Source: Willaertia magna
Lineage: Eukaryota; Heterolobosea; Eutetramitea; Acrasida; Naegleriidae
Assembly (NCBI GenBank): GCA_902984215.1
Contig: CADWAF010000124.1
Location: 1-12,757, forward strand
DNA: 12,757 bases
Direction: 5' to 3'
A program made the position numbers and the translations under genes. Shown here in pieces: positions 1 to 8,340 of the stretch (positions within the stretch are counted from its first letter, which is position 1; each line of letters opens with the position of its first letter). The notes below the pieces were generated by a model. It was given only the letters and a program-made list of their open reading frames with translations, made no database searches and was not told the DNA's origin.

Positions 1-320
1 TTGCCTTTCCACTAAATTTGATTGACAAAATTGAATCAATTTATTGTACGAGCAGAGGAAGTATTTTACAAACAAGTAAGGAATTCATCTGCATTGGTGA
101 GATTGCCAGAAATGTTGGAACTAATTTTGGAGATATTCACGTAGCTCGTTTGGAAAGAAAATTTAATTTAAACCACGTTACAACAGGTCCTTGGCATTGT
201 ATGTTTTATTTTAAAGAAAAGCACAGTTCTAAAGATTTAATTTATTTTTTAAACAATTTACAAAATATGATAAATAATACATTCCCTCTTTGTGATATTG
301 ATATTTTAACTTTCGAATAA
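1..320 (+). CDS. C-terminal part of an unidentified protein, paralogue of the tail of the RGS gene at 8341-9965 (5' end outside window)
   Basis: The frame is open from base 3 to a TAA at 318-320, giving about 105 residues with no credible start, so the gene begins left of the window. The residues align without gaps, except one residue near the end, to the tail frame on the minus strand at 8341-8658. About 73 percent are identical by my hand count, and many differences at DNA level are at third codon positions, as expected of selected coding sequence. The best conserved stretch holds NHVTTGPWHC followed by FYFKEKHSSKDLIYF. The similarity extends upstream (AFP....DKIES) of the ATG available in the other copy. 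I do not recognise the domain; it looks like alternating strands and one C-terminal helix. By analogy the missing upstream part could be a sensor-RGS protein, but that is inference. Confidence 0.7.
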   Translation, partial: AFPLNLIDKIESIYCTSRGSILQTSKEFICIGEIARNVGTNFGDIHVARLERKFNLNHVTTGPWHCMFYFKEKHSSKDLIYFLNNLQNMINNTFPLCDIDILTFE

Positions 321-505
321 CTGATAAAGAACTTTAATATATTACGAGGCTTTGCCTTAAGAATTTGATTCAGGTATAAAATTGCTAATGAATTAACATA
401 TTTTTTTATGTTGTTTTCCTCCCAATAGCCAGTTTTTTTGAAATTGAAATAAGCAAGAAAAATAAGCTTATTTGTTTGGTCGAACTTAAGTAATTGTTGT
501 TTGAT
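321..505. other. Spacer between converging 3' ends, with a 14-bp palindrome
   Basis: No coding frame is visible here. The stretch separates the 3' end of the left-edge gene (+) from the 3' end of the small minus-strand ORF, so it should carry both cleavage and polyadenylation regions. The perfect palindrome AAATAAGCTTATTT lies at 460-473. It could form a short hairpin in either transcript, but in DNA this AT-rich it may be chance. Confidence 0.4.
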
Positions 506-811
506 CTATTTTACAATAAACTCTAAACTGCTTCGTTCCTGATATTTTCCTCTTTCTATTTTATACCACTTTTTAGAATACGAGTCGTTTCTAGTGTTGT
601 ACTTGTTGTCACATTCGTAATAATAGTACCAATTTTTTTTAGCTGGAAAAAATTTGCGTTTCAGTGCATTATTAACTTTTTTGTCTAATCGCATTAAAAA
701 TCTGTCAATTCCTATTACGGTGTTGAATCGGTCGTCCTTAAAATATTTATCTTCAGCAATGCTGTCACTTGTTTGATGTAATCTATTTGGGAGGTTGTGA
801 GTATTTAACAT
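506..811 (-). CDS. Small basic hypothetical protein, 101 aa
   Basis: The ORF runs from an ATG at 811-809 to a TAA at 508-506. The ATG is preceded directly by eight A residues, the same arrangement as at three other gene starts in this window, and this is the main reason for taking the ORF as real. The protein is rich in Lys, Asn and Tyr. A middle segment (GIDRFLMRLDKKVNNALKRKFF) reads like an amphipathic basic helix, and a Tyr-rich cluster (NWYYYYE) follows. There is no signal peptide or membrane segment, and I recognise no family. The frame stays open upstream of the ATG to about base 897, so a longer product or a 3' exon cannot be excluded. It lies 73 bp downstream of the exonuclease-like gene on the same strand, so it might instead be 3' UTR of that gene or an old fragment. 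Confidence 0.35.
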   Translation of the reverse strand: MLNTHNLPNRLHQTSDSIAEDKYFKDDRFNTVIGIDRFLMRLDKKVNNALKRKFFPAKKNWYYYYECDNKYNTRNDSYSKKWYKIERGKYQERSSLEFIVK

Positions 812-884
812 TTTTTTTTGATTTTCTTTAACCAAGCTACGCAGCTCAGTAACGGCGCAATTCAGTAAATTGTGAATTTGAAAA

Positions 885-2006
885 TTATTTATTCTTCATT
901 ATTTGAATTAAATTATCAATTGATGCATTCGTATTTTGCATAAAACTTTCTGCGTATTTAATTCTATCTGTTTGTGTTCCTTTCTTATGATTAATACCAC
1001 TTGTACTTCTAGCTAACTTAACAATTGCATTCTCATCTTCTAAACAATATTGATTATAAACCTTTCCATAAATCTTATATAACTGAACCATACCCTTAGC
1101 TACTTCCATTGCATTCCAATGTAAAGCTTCTTTTATATTTAATAATTTACTTAAAATAACTTTAATATCTGGATATTCTTCATTCTCTTCTTTAATTAAA
1201 GGTGCTTCTATTTGTGGATTAATAATTGCTAAATCTCTAATTCTCTTTTCATTAATTAAATTATTTAATAAATCTCTTTCTTTTGCTGTATCAGTAATTT
1301 TTTGTAAATCATTATAAATATTATATCCAATAATTATTTTATATTCTTTTAAAATTTTACAAACTTTTTTACAACAACTACCAAAACTAACTTCATTTAA
1401 ATCTTTATTTGTTCCAATAAATTGTTCAAAAACAACTTCTTCTTTATCATTTACAATAATAATATAATTCATATTTAAACCTAAATGAGATCTTTGTTTC
1501 TCACATCTTAAAGCAATAAATTTATTCTTATTATTCTTAATTTGTTGTTTATCATTTGATTGATGATCATCTGATGAGGCCTCTAAACTTTTTGATAAAA
1601 TTCTTTCAGCTATAGAAAGAGTATGATCTTTATCTTTAACTAACTTCTTTTCATCCTTTTTCTCTTCCTCTTTATTCTCATCATCATTATCTGAATCTGA
1701 ATCATAAAGTTTCTTCTTTTTATTATTCACTAAATTCCTCATCATTTCAAATTGTTCAGTTATTGAAGTTTCATCTGCAGTTAATTTATCTAAAGTATGT
1801 GATAAATCTTCCTTTTCTTGTTCTTTTTGTAATTGTTCTTTAATATATTCTTCATGTAATCTTTTCTTTTCTTTATCTTCTCTTTTTTTAAGTTCAATTT
1901 CTTTTTTTTTGAAAACACTTTCGGTATGTCCAGAACCGATAATACCGGAGGCGATGGTAGTAATTTTTTCATTGTTGGCTTTGCCGAATTTTTTGTGTGC
2001 TGGCAT
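885..2006 (-). CDS. ISG20/REXO4-like DEDDh exonuclease-fold protein, probably catalytically dead, 373 aa
   Basis: Residues 1-160 are highly charged: MPAHKKFGK at the start, a Lys/Glu coiled-coil stretch at about 33-68, and an acidic Asp/Ser run near 101-118. Residues 162-320 follow the order of the REXO4/ISG20 exonuclease domain: a strand ending IALRCE (Exo I), IIIGYNIYNDL at 224-234 (family ILVGHALHNDL, Exo II), IRD at 256-258 (family RDT), and HWNAMEVA at 296-303 (family HSSxxDA, Exo III). The first catalytic Asp is replaced by Arg167 and the last by Glu301, while Glu169, Asp233 and His296 remain. Normal two-metal chemistry is therefore unlikely; a structural or RNA-binding role, perhaps in ribosome biogenesis, is inference. 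I chose the second ATG (2006) because nine A residues directly precede it; an ATG at 2033 would add nine residues. The gene is divergent from rif1. Confidence 0.6.
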   Translation of the reverse strand: MPAHKKFGKANNEKITTIASGIIGSGHTESVFKKKEIELKKREDKEKKRLHEEYIKEQLQKEQEKEDLSHTLDKLTADETSITEQFEMMRNLVNNKKKKLYDSDSDNDDENKEEEKKDEKKLVKDKDHTLSIAERILSKSLEASSDDHQSNDKQQIKNNKNKFIALRCEKQRSHLGLNMNYIIIVNDKEEVVFEQFIGTNKDLNEVSFGSCCKKVCKILKEYKIIIGYNIYNDLQKITDTAKERDLLNNLINEKRIRDLAIINPQIEAPLIKEENEEYPDIKVILSKLLNIKEALHWNAMEVAKGMVQLYKIYGKVYNQYCLEDENAIVKLARSTSGINHKKGTQTDRIKYAESFMQNTNASIDNLIQIMKNK

Positions 2007-2254
2007 TTTTTTTTTGAAATTGGTTTTAAACAATTTGTTGGAATTTCAAAAAGGTTGTGGAATTAATTACAAAAAAAACATGTTACCTTAAGGAAAAGGA
2101 ATAATTAATTTAATAATCAAAAATAAAATTATAGTAAAACGGAATTGGATTCACTTCTTTTTCTAAAGTATTTTATGTTGAGGTAAATAATAGTTTTCTG
2201 AACGTGGAAAACTTTTCCCGCTGGAGGAGACTGTTCAATTTTTTTTAAAAAAAA
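2007..2254. promoter_or_regulatory. Bidirectional promoter region between the exonuclease-like gene and rif1
   Basis: Only 248 bp separate the two divergent start codons, so both promoters and both 5' leaders must lie here. Each start is preceded by an A run (complement of 2007-2015 for the minus gene; 2247-2254 for rif1). The only GC-richer patch is at 2204-2229 and contains the E2F-like site. No TATA box can be told apart from the AT-rich background. Confidence 0.5.
2206..2221 (+). promoter_or_regulatory. E2F-like site TTTCCCGC overlapping a 13-bp palindrome
   Basis: TTTCCCGC at 2214-2221 matches the E2F/DP consensus TTTSSCGC exactly. It overlaps the perfect odd palindrome GGAAAACTTTTCC at 2206-2218. 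The site ends 33 bases before the rif1 ATG. E2F control is common for replication and S-phase genes, which fits Rif1. Binding is inferred from the match only. Confidence 0.4.
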
Positions 2255-5200
2255 ATGTCTGAGAAGACAGAAAGACAATTAATTCAAAATTTATTGTCGG
2301 AATTGGATTCAGACAATAAAACTCCAAAACACTTTCAAGAATTACTTTCGGTATTAAAAAAGAATTCAAAACCTATTAATCAATTTGTTGTTGAAAACTT
2401 TTGGAAATTTCTTAAAGTAGTAGAAACGGAAATGGAACAAAATGAAATGTAAGTTCTTTTTTGATTATAAAAGAATAACAACAATAAAAACAAATGAAAT
2501 GCTAGAAACCCTTCAGCCTTTACTTGTTACGGATTTCTTTCACATCATGAAGTCTTTTGTAAACATTTTACTTCCACCCAAATGGAAAGTTTTTTCACTT
2601 GTGTATTAAAACATATTAACGTCTCAAAGAAAAGTTTAGCTTTATCTGTTTGGTGTTTAGGAGTTCAAAGATTTTCATTGAATGAAACAAATCAAAACCC
2701 AATAAGAAAATTTTCCAGTAAAATATTTGATGCTATTCATTATGCAATTAATAATCCTTTTCAATCTGTCACAACAATATGTGAAGCTTTAAACACTTTA
2801 TTGGTAATGATTGGTCAACTACAGGAAGTGTCTATACAGTATTTTAATATTTGGATAGTAGATGTAATTGATTGTTTGTTACATGAACAGAAAAAGTAAG
2901 TTTTCTTTTATTCTCTTCTTATTTAATACTTTTAACAAATAAAAGTATTTGTTTAGCGGCTGATAAGATAATGGATCATTATATAGTTAAAAATTCGCTT
3001 TCACAAAATCCAACAGATAAATATAAAATTTCTGAAAACGATTTAAAAGAGACTTCTAAAAAATTAGCTGAGATTTCTACTAATTTATTACAAAAATTAC
3101 AAAAATCATTTCAATCAAAAGATAATGACATTCAATTAATATCAATAAAAGCATGGGGATTTATAGTCTATTTATTACAAAAGAAAATAATGAATGAAAC
3201 AATAACAAATCCTTTTTTAGATTTAATTAGAACTAAACTGAAAACAAATAAAGAAAATAAAGAAGTTGATAATAAATTAGTTTGTGACGCAATAGAACAT
3301 GCTTGGACCTTTTTAATTAATAATTTTATTATGGACAAAAAGTTTCATACTTCAAAAGGAAAATTTACTCTTGTTGTGAAACCACTTATTTTACATTTAA
3401 GTAATAATACAGATAAGAAATTAAGGGAGATTTGTTTTAAGAAAATTATTTATTTAATTTTACCGGTGGCTTCAAAGAATTTTACAATGGTATTTGAAAA
3501 TATTGGAAAAATATTTTTTGATTGCATTACAAAAGAACCAGATACTTCTTTTCAAGAACAATTAATATTATTTTTATCAAATTGGATTTCCAATAAGAAT
3601 GATATTAGTTTATTAATACAAAAGGAATATACTTACTTATTTTCAAGCCCCTGTTTAAAAGCTGATGCCTTTGGACCTGAAAGTTGTGAAGATAATGATA
3701 AATTATTATTATTGTCAATACAGAAGTTAGAATTTATAGAAAAAAATTTTAAATATATTTTTGAAGGATTTTTAGAGAAAATTGTAAATAATTTTATACA
3801 AAAATTTAATGAAGAGAATGCAAAAAGTTTATCATCAGTTTTAAATATTTATTATCGTTCTTTATGTTTAATGATTGGATCGTATTGTTCTCTCAAAAAT
3901 TTGGATGAAAAACTTACAAATATTTTAAGAGGGATATTGACGAGGCTGTTGCGGTTTTGTGTTGAGAATATTAAACAAAGCTTTTGTGACAATGCACCTT
4001 TAACTAAAGAACGTAAGTTATATTTTAAAAGTGTTTTAACATAAGTATTTATAATATAGAGCTTGGATGGACACAAGAGATATCATTGTCTTTTATTAAA
4101 AGCTTTATTGATATTATACCACTTCATGTACTTTTAAAATTTAATATTGATATTAACCAAATTACTGGAATACCAGTTTTAAATTCGAACAAATCATTAA
4201 TTATTTCAACAATATATTTTTTATTGGAATCAGTTTGTAAATCACCTCAATCAGACAAACTAAGAGATTTAGTGGTTAATATTTTCAATAGTTTCGTTAC
4301 CAGAGTACTAGGTGAGGATCATGACCTACCCAGTTTGTACTGTGATTCAATGGTAAGTTGATATCCCTTAATTATTATTTCTTTATGATAACCTTAATTA
4401 ATTCCCAATATTTTATAGAAAAATATTTTACCTAGTTTATTGGATGAATTGATACAACTTCCAACTGAATTACAAAGAACAGAAACTGATATATCTCCAT
4501 TGGTTTCTATATTTACCCAAATCTGGAAATCTTCTCTCAAAACTGTAAGAAACGAATTAAAAACGACAGAAATATGCTTTTCAATGTTGGAAAATAAAAA
4601 TATAGAAAAGAATATTTCTAGTGAACTTTTACATAAGAGGAAAACTTTAGCAAATAATTTAAAGAATTATCTTTCCACAAATATTGATAAAAATTTACAA
4701 AAGAATTTAAGCGCAAATATTATACATCCTGATTTCTTTAAAACTTTATTATCAAAATTATTATTTTATCCATTCGATATATTTGCAAAACTATTTTACA
4801 ATAATATTATAAACAGTTTAGATAATGAAATGTATTCTTTGTGGAAAGAAAGTATTTTAATTTATGCTAATATTTTAAATGGATATAACTCTCCACCAAT
4901 TAATCACATTAACAAACAATTAAAATCTAATTTAAAACATGTACATTTACAAACTGTTGTGAATGAATTATCTGACAAGGTACAAGTTCAGTATGTTGAA
5001 ATGCTAACGAATGAATTAACAAATAAGAAACAATCTAATGAGAGTAATAATACCTATGGTAATTTTGTTAGTTGGTTTGAATATGGTTCAAAATTATTAC
5101 TGATTATTTGTCAAACATGTCATGAATGTCAACGATATGATGTACAAATACTTTCTACCCCTTCTGGAAAAGAAACAATACATAATTTATTAAAGATTTT

Positions 5201-6821
5201 AAAGCATTTTATTTGGATGATGTTTGATTTTAAAAAACAGGTTGACTTGAAAGTATTTCCAAATTTTGAGGTTGACTTAATGTATGAAATGAAAAATTTA
5301 TTAACATTATCAAAAAATTCAACACATTCCATCGAATTCGCTCTACAATTTGCTGAAGAAATTTTATTTGAAGGAGAGTTTACAAAGTTATTTGAAATGA
5401 AAAGAAATACAAATAGTGGGGCAGCTGAAGATATGTTAAAGTTTGGTAATTTGGTAAGTACATTTTTCAATTTTATTTAATATTATTAGTGTGAAAATTG
5501 TTGGGAATCTGTTTTAAATCTTTTAAGTAAATGGTGTTTACAAGATGGTGTTAATTTTGATAATTCACTTTTACAAAAAATTGAAAAGATATTTATTTTA
5601 GGTTTCGATTTACAAAGAAGTGCCAAAATAAGAAAAATGACAGTAAATTTCTGGAATAATACTTTTTGTAATTCAAAATCAAATTTAAATTATTCAGAAG
5701 GATTAAAAAAAGTAATACTCGAATTAGTTGATAAGGAAGAAAATGGTAAAGAGAAATTCCCTAATTTTATATTCCCTCAAAAACAAAAGGTTGTTGACAA
5801 GATGGAAGATGAAGAAGAAGAAGAAAATGAAAAGAAGAGAAAAAGAAATTCTGAAGTGAATTTATCTTCTACTAGTACTTCTTATAGTTTTCTTTCAAAT
5901 AATTCTTCCAAGTTAATTAGTCCAGAAATTCAAATTAAAAAGGAAACAACTAAAAAGGCAAAGTTGACAGAATCACAAAAATCAAAAATTAGAGAGCAAA
6001 GAGATACTAGAATAGTTTTTCCTGGAATGAATCCAAGTTTATTGAGTCCGAGTGATTCTTTATTGTCAGGAGATAGCACAGATGATGATATAAAAAGTCC
6101 AAAGAAAGAAGTGATTAATATTAGTGATGTATTAATGCCAAGCACAAGTAAGAACATAAAGAAAGAAGAAAAACACAACAATAATGAAGAAGAAAGTGAA
6201 ACAATTTCCATAATTAGTACTCCAAAGAAAGAGTCAACAACTGTCAATTTAGTTACACCAATTAAAAAGGATGAAACTACAACGCCATCTATGGAAGAAC
6301 TATTTGGTAAATTAGAATCAACTCCAAAACTACCAAGCAATAATGTGAGCCCATCCATTACTTTTTCAATTAATACAAATTGTAATAATCCTATAGAAAG
6401 TACTACTAATGGTGCAAATAATAATGCAAGTAAGGCAGCAACAGCAGTAGAAAGGAAATTATTTACAGATCATGAGGTTCATACTTCTTCTGATAAATAT
6501 CCATTATTAATTACACCAATTAGACCAAATGTGGAGTTAAAAAAAGAAGAGGATTTAGAAGATAAAAATGATATGGAGAAGTTATTAAGCCAATTGAAAA
6601 CTCCAAAGAAAGTTAGATTTGGAGATGAAAATAGTAGTAACAACAATAATTCAGGAACAACAACTGGTGAGCTTTCCATTATGGATCGCTTGAAGCAAGT
6701 AGAGAAAATGATTCAAACAAAAGAAACTGGAAAGAAAGTATTCCAATCCTCACAAGAAAGAAAAGAAGTTACTAAGAAACTTTATGACTTATTGGGATTA
6801 TTAATCGATAATAATGATTAG
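2255..6821 (+). CDS. rif1: Rif1-like replication-timing/telomere-associated protein, six exons, 1436 aa
   Basis: Exons: 2255-2448, 2506-2895, 2946-4012, 4060-4352, 4419-5453, 5490-6821. All junctions keep phase and the total is 4311 nt including TAG. Residues about 1-990 are all-helical and HEAT-like. They match the Rif1 N-terminal domain at several points: the CYGFLSHHEV segment in exon 2, SVWCLGVQ at 112-119 (vertebrate ALWVISKQ), and AWTFLINNF at 314-322 (vertebrate AWKSLIDNF). Residues about 1040-1380 are charged and disordered, with PP1-type RVxF motifs RIVF (1167-1170) and KVRF (1367-1370), five full CDK sites (S1196, T1237, T1249, T1335, T1364), and SUMO-interacting-like VINIS and ISII. 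A basic helix ends the protein. Known Rif1 proteins recruit PP1 to restrain origin firing and act at telomeres and DNA breaks. The length resembles fission yeast Rif1 rather than human. Nuclear location is inferred. The ATG follows eight A residues. Confidence 0.75.
2449..2505 (+). other. rif1 intron 1 (57 nt)
   Basis: Donor GTAAGT at 2449, acceptor TAG at 2503-2505, phase 2. Removing it joins ..EQNE to INPSAFTCYGFLSHHEV, restoring a segment that matches the Rif1 N-terminal domain. Retention would give a stop almost at once. Confidence 0.75.
2896..2945 (+). other. rif1 intron 2 (50 nt)
   Basis: Donor GTAAGT at 2896, acceptor AAAG ending at 2945, phase 2. The stronger-looking TTTAG at 2952-2956 was rejected because it gives an immediate stop. 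The chosen site yields HEQKNICLAADKIMDHY, continuous with the Rif1 helical repeat. Confidence 0.7.
4013..4059 (+). other. rif1 intron 3 (47 nt)
   Basis: Donor GTAAGT at 4013, acceptor ATATAG ending at 4059, phase 1. It joins LTKE to QLGWTQEISLSF. Confidence 0.75.
4353..4418 (+). other. rif1 intron 4 (66 nt)
   Basis: Donor GTAAGT at 4353, acceptor TTATAG ending at 4418, phase 0. It joins YCDSM to KNILPSLLDEL. Confidence 0.8.
5454..5489 (+). other. rif1 intron 5 (36 nt, very short)
   Basis: Donor GTAAGT at 5454, acceptor ATTAG ending at 5489, phase 0. It joins KFGNL to CENCWESVLNLL. The length is a multiple of three but the intron holds an in-frame TAA, so retention truncates the protein before its regulatory tail. 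Confidence 0.75.
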
Positions 6822-6885
6822 GGTGTTGGTCAACCCCTTAATACTTAATATTTGAATCAGAGGAATTTATTAATTTTATTGAATA
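6822..6885. other. 64-bp spacer between converging rif1 and acid phosphatase genes
   Basis: The stop codons of the two convergent genes are only 64 bp apart, so their 3' UTRs probably overlap on opposite strands. AT-rich stretches such as TTAATACTTAATATTTG could supply cleavage signals in either direction. Confidence 0.5.
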
Positions 6886-8235
6886 TTATTGTCGCAAGTA
6901 TTCGGTTTCTTCATAATTTTTTTGGAAATACCTCAATTTAACGCAAGCTACTATAGCAATCAAAAGTGTGACAACATTTGTAAACGCTAAAATAGGTGTA
7001 GAAATAACAAAGGCTACTCCTAAAGAATCTTTTTGTTTCAAGAATTCGTCAGCGCAAACAGTATTATCAGAATTATCACAAGCTAAACACCAATCCTTTG
7101 TAATTGAGTTACTATTTGTACCACTAATAAAAGAATTTAAAGGACAAAATTCGTCTGCACACCCTAATGATTTTAAGACCAAAGGAGTAAAACTAGTATC
7201 ATTAAATCCATGATTATAAACAACTCTAATAGATTTAGAACCATCACTCATTTGATGCAATTCAAATGCCATATTCGTTCCATAAGGTGGTTGGCCTCCT
7301 AGATAAGGATAATCTTCAGTTAACATTAAACCTGCAGCTAAAAATTGTAAAGTTGTGTCATGTGCAGAATAATGAATATATTTCTTTTGTAAAGATTGCA
7401 TATTTTCAATAAGAGTTTGTATCAATACACTCATTCCTTCTTTTCCACAAACTTTATAATTATAAAATAAAATTAAATAATCATTTCTCATACTATCTAT
7501 TTGATTCCAATTCTCTAATACCCATTGAATACTTAATAATTGATGAGATATTTGAACAGTTAATAAATCAAATAAAACTCCAATACTATCATCCCCATTG
7601 GTCCAGCCAGTTTCAGCATACAATCTATCAATGAAATCTCTATTCTTTGTAAAAAAATTAACGTACGGAATAGATGTTTTAACATTTTCATATCTTCTAA
7701 TAACTGTATTACATAATTGAAAACCTAATAATAAACTATCCTTTACTTCAGATACTGTGTGAATTGGTAAAGCTTGAGTACCATTTGGTAAAGAAAAGGA
7801 ATTAATTCCATTTTGATTAGGATCTAATGCTTTTGCACCATTATGTGGAAATAATCCCATAGAGGCACTCCAAATACTCATCAATGTACGATCTACATCA
7901 GTTGATCTAAAATAATAATGAGTTTGATTGTAATGAGTATCTATTCCTATAATTTTTGAAGATGATGAATCTACAATATATTTATTTCTAATTATTTCTC
8001 CCATTTGAAAGCATTGTCTTTGACCTAAACCTGTTAATTGACCTTCACTTAAACCTAGATAACTATACCAATTTATTGGATCCTTTGGAATATCATATCC
8101 TTTAACCCAAGGTGTTCTATCGCAATGACGAGAGATAACCTGTACCTGTACAATTCCTTTACTTGTAGCTGCAAAAACCGAGGTAAAAAGAGAAAGAATA
8201 AAAGATAATGCTAATAGTAGTGTTTGCTTTTGCAT
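6886..8235 (-). CDS. Membrane-anchored histidine acid phosphatase, 449 aa
   Basis: This is a member of the histidine phosphatase superfamily, branch 2, which hydrolyses phosphomonoesters at acid pH through a phospho-histidine. An N-terminal signal peptide (about 1-22) precedes the catalytic RHCDRTP at 36-42 (His37 nucleophile). RSTDVDRT at 110-117 is the conserved second Arg motif, and HD at 292-293 supplies the acid-base Asp. N-glycosylation sequons occur at N103, N151 and N345. A Cys-rich segment (359-394) leads to one membrane helix at about 406-431 and a 17-residue tail. This is the layout of lysosomal acid phosphatase (ACP2): luminal enzyme, single span, short cytosolic tail. Lysosomal or surface location is inferred. 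The ATG follows eight A residues. The gene lies 105 bp downstream of the RGS gene on the same strand. Confidence 0.88.
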   Translation of the reverse strand: MQKQTLLLALSFILSLFTSVFAATSKGIVQVQVISRHCDRTPWVKGYDIPKDPINWYSYLGLSEGQLTGLGQRQCFQMGEIIRNKYIVDSSSSKIIGIDTHYNQTHYYFRSTDVDRTLMSIWSASMGLFPHNGAKALDPNQNGINSFSLPNGTQALPIHTVSEVKDSLLLGFQLCNTVIRRYENVKTSIPYVNFFTKNRDFIDRLYAETGWTNGDDSIGVLFDLLTVQISHQLLSIQWVLENWNQIDSMRNDYLILFYNYKVCGKEGMSVLIQTLIENMQSLQKKYIHYSAHDTTLQFLAAGLMLTEDYPYLGGQPPYGTNMAFELHQMSDGSKSIRVVYNHGFNDTSFTPLVLKSLGCADEFCPLNSFISGTNSNSITKDWCLACDNSDNTVCADEFLKQKDSLGVAFVISTPILAFTNVVTLLIAIVACVKLRYFQKNYEETEYLRQ

Positions 8236-8243
8236 TTTTTTTT

Positions 8244-8257
8244 GGGCGCGGGATTTG
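8244..8257 (-). promoter_or_regulatory. GC box just upstream of the acid phosphatase start
   Basis: On the minus strand CAAATCCCGCGCCC lies a few bases before the A run and the ATG. Nine consecutive G/C bases are exceptional in this sequence. ATCCCGCG fits the loose E2F core WTSSCGSS, but it may be a core-promoter or leader element of another kind. Confidence 0.3.
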
Positions 8258-8340
8258 CAAAGTTGTTAAATGATGGATGATAATTAACTCCATAAAATTT
8301 GTAATTTAATAAATTTACAGTAGATAGTTGTAAAATATAT

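Noticed and set aside
68..92. GTAAGG inside the left-edge coding sequence as a splice donor
   Set aside because: The same bases are present in the other copy, and the protein alignment runs through them in frame.
2499..2606. Alternative 35-codon frame beginning MLETLQPLLVTDFF across intron 1 and exon 2
   Set aside because: It looks protein-like but ends at a stop and does not connect to the conserved SVWCLGVQ segment. The frame used for exon 2 matches Rif1 on both sides.
2952..2956. TTTAG as acceptor of rif1 intron 2
   Set aside because: Joining here leads to TGA after two codons. AAAG at 2945 preserves the frame and the Rif1-like helix.
5930..6358. Long minus-strand ORFs antisense to rif1 exon 6
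   Set aside because: Ser/Leu/Val-rich composition arises from the complement of the Lys/Glu/Asn-rich rif1 tail; no start context or motif.
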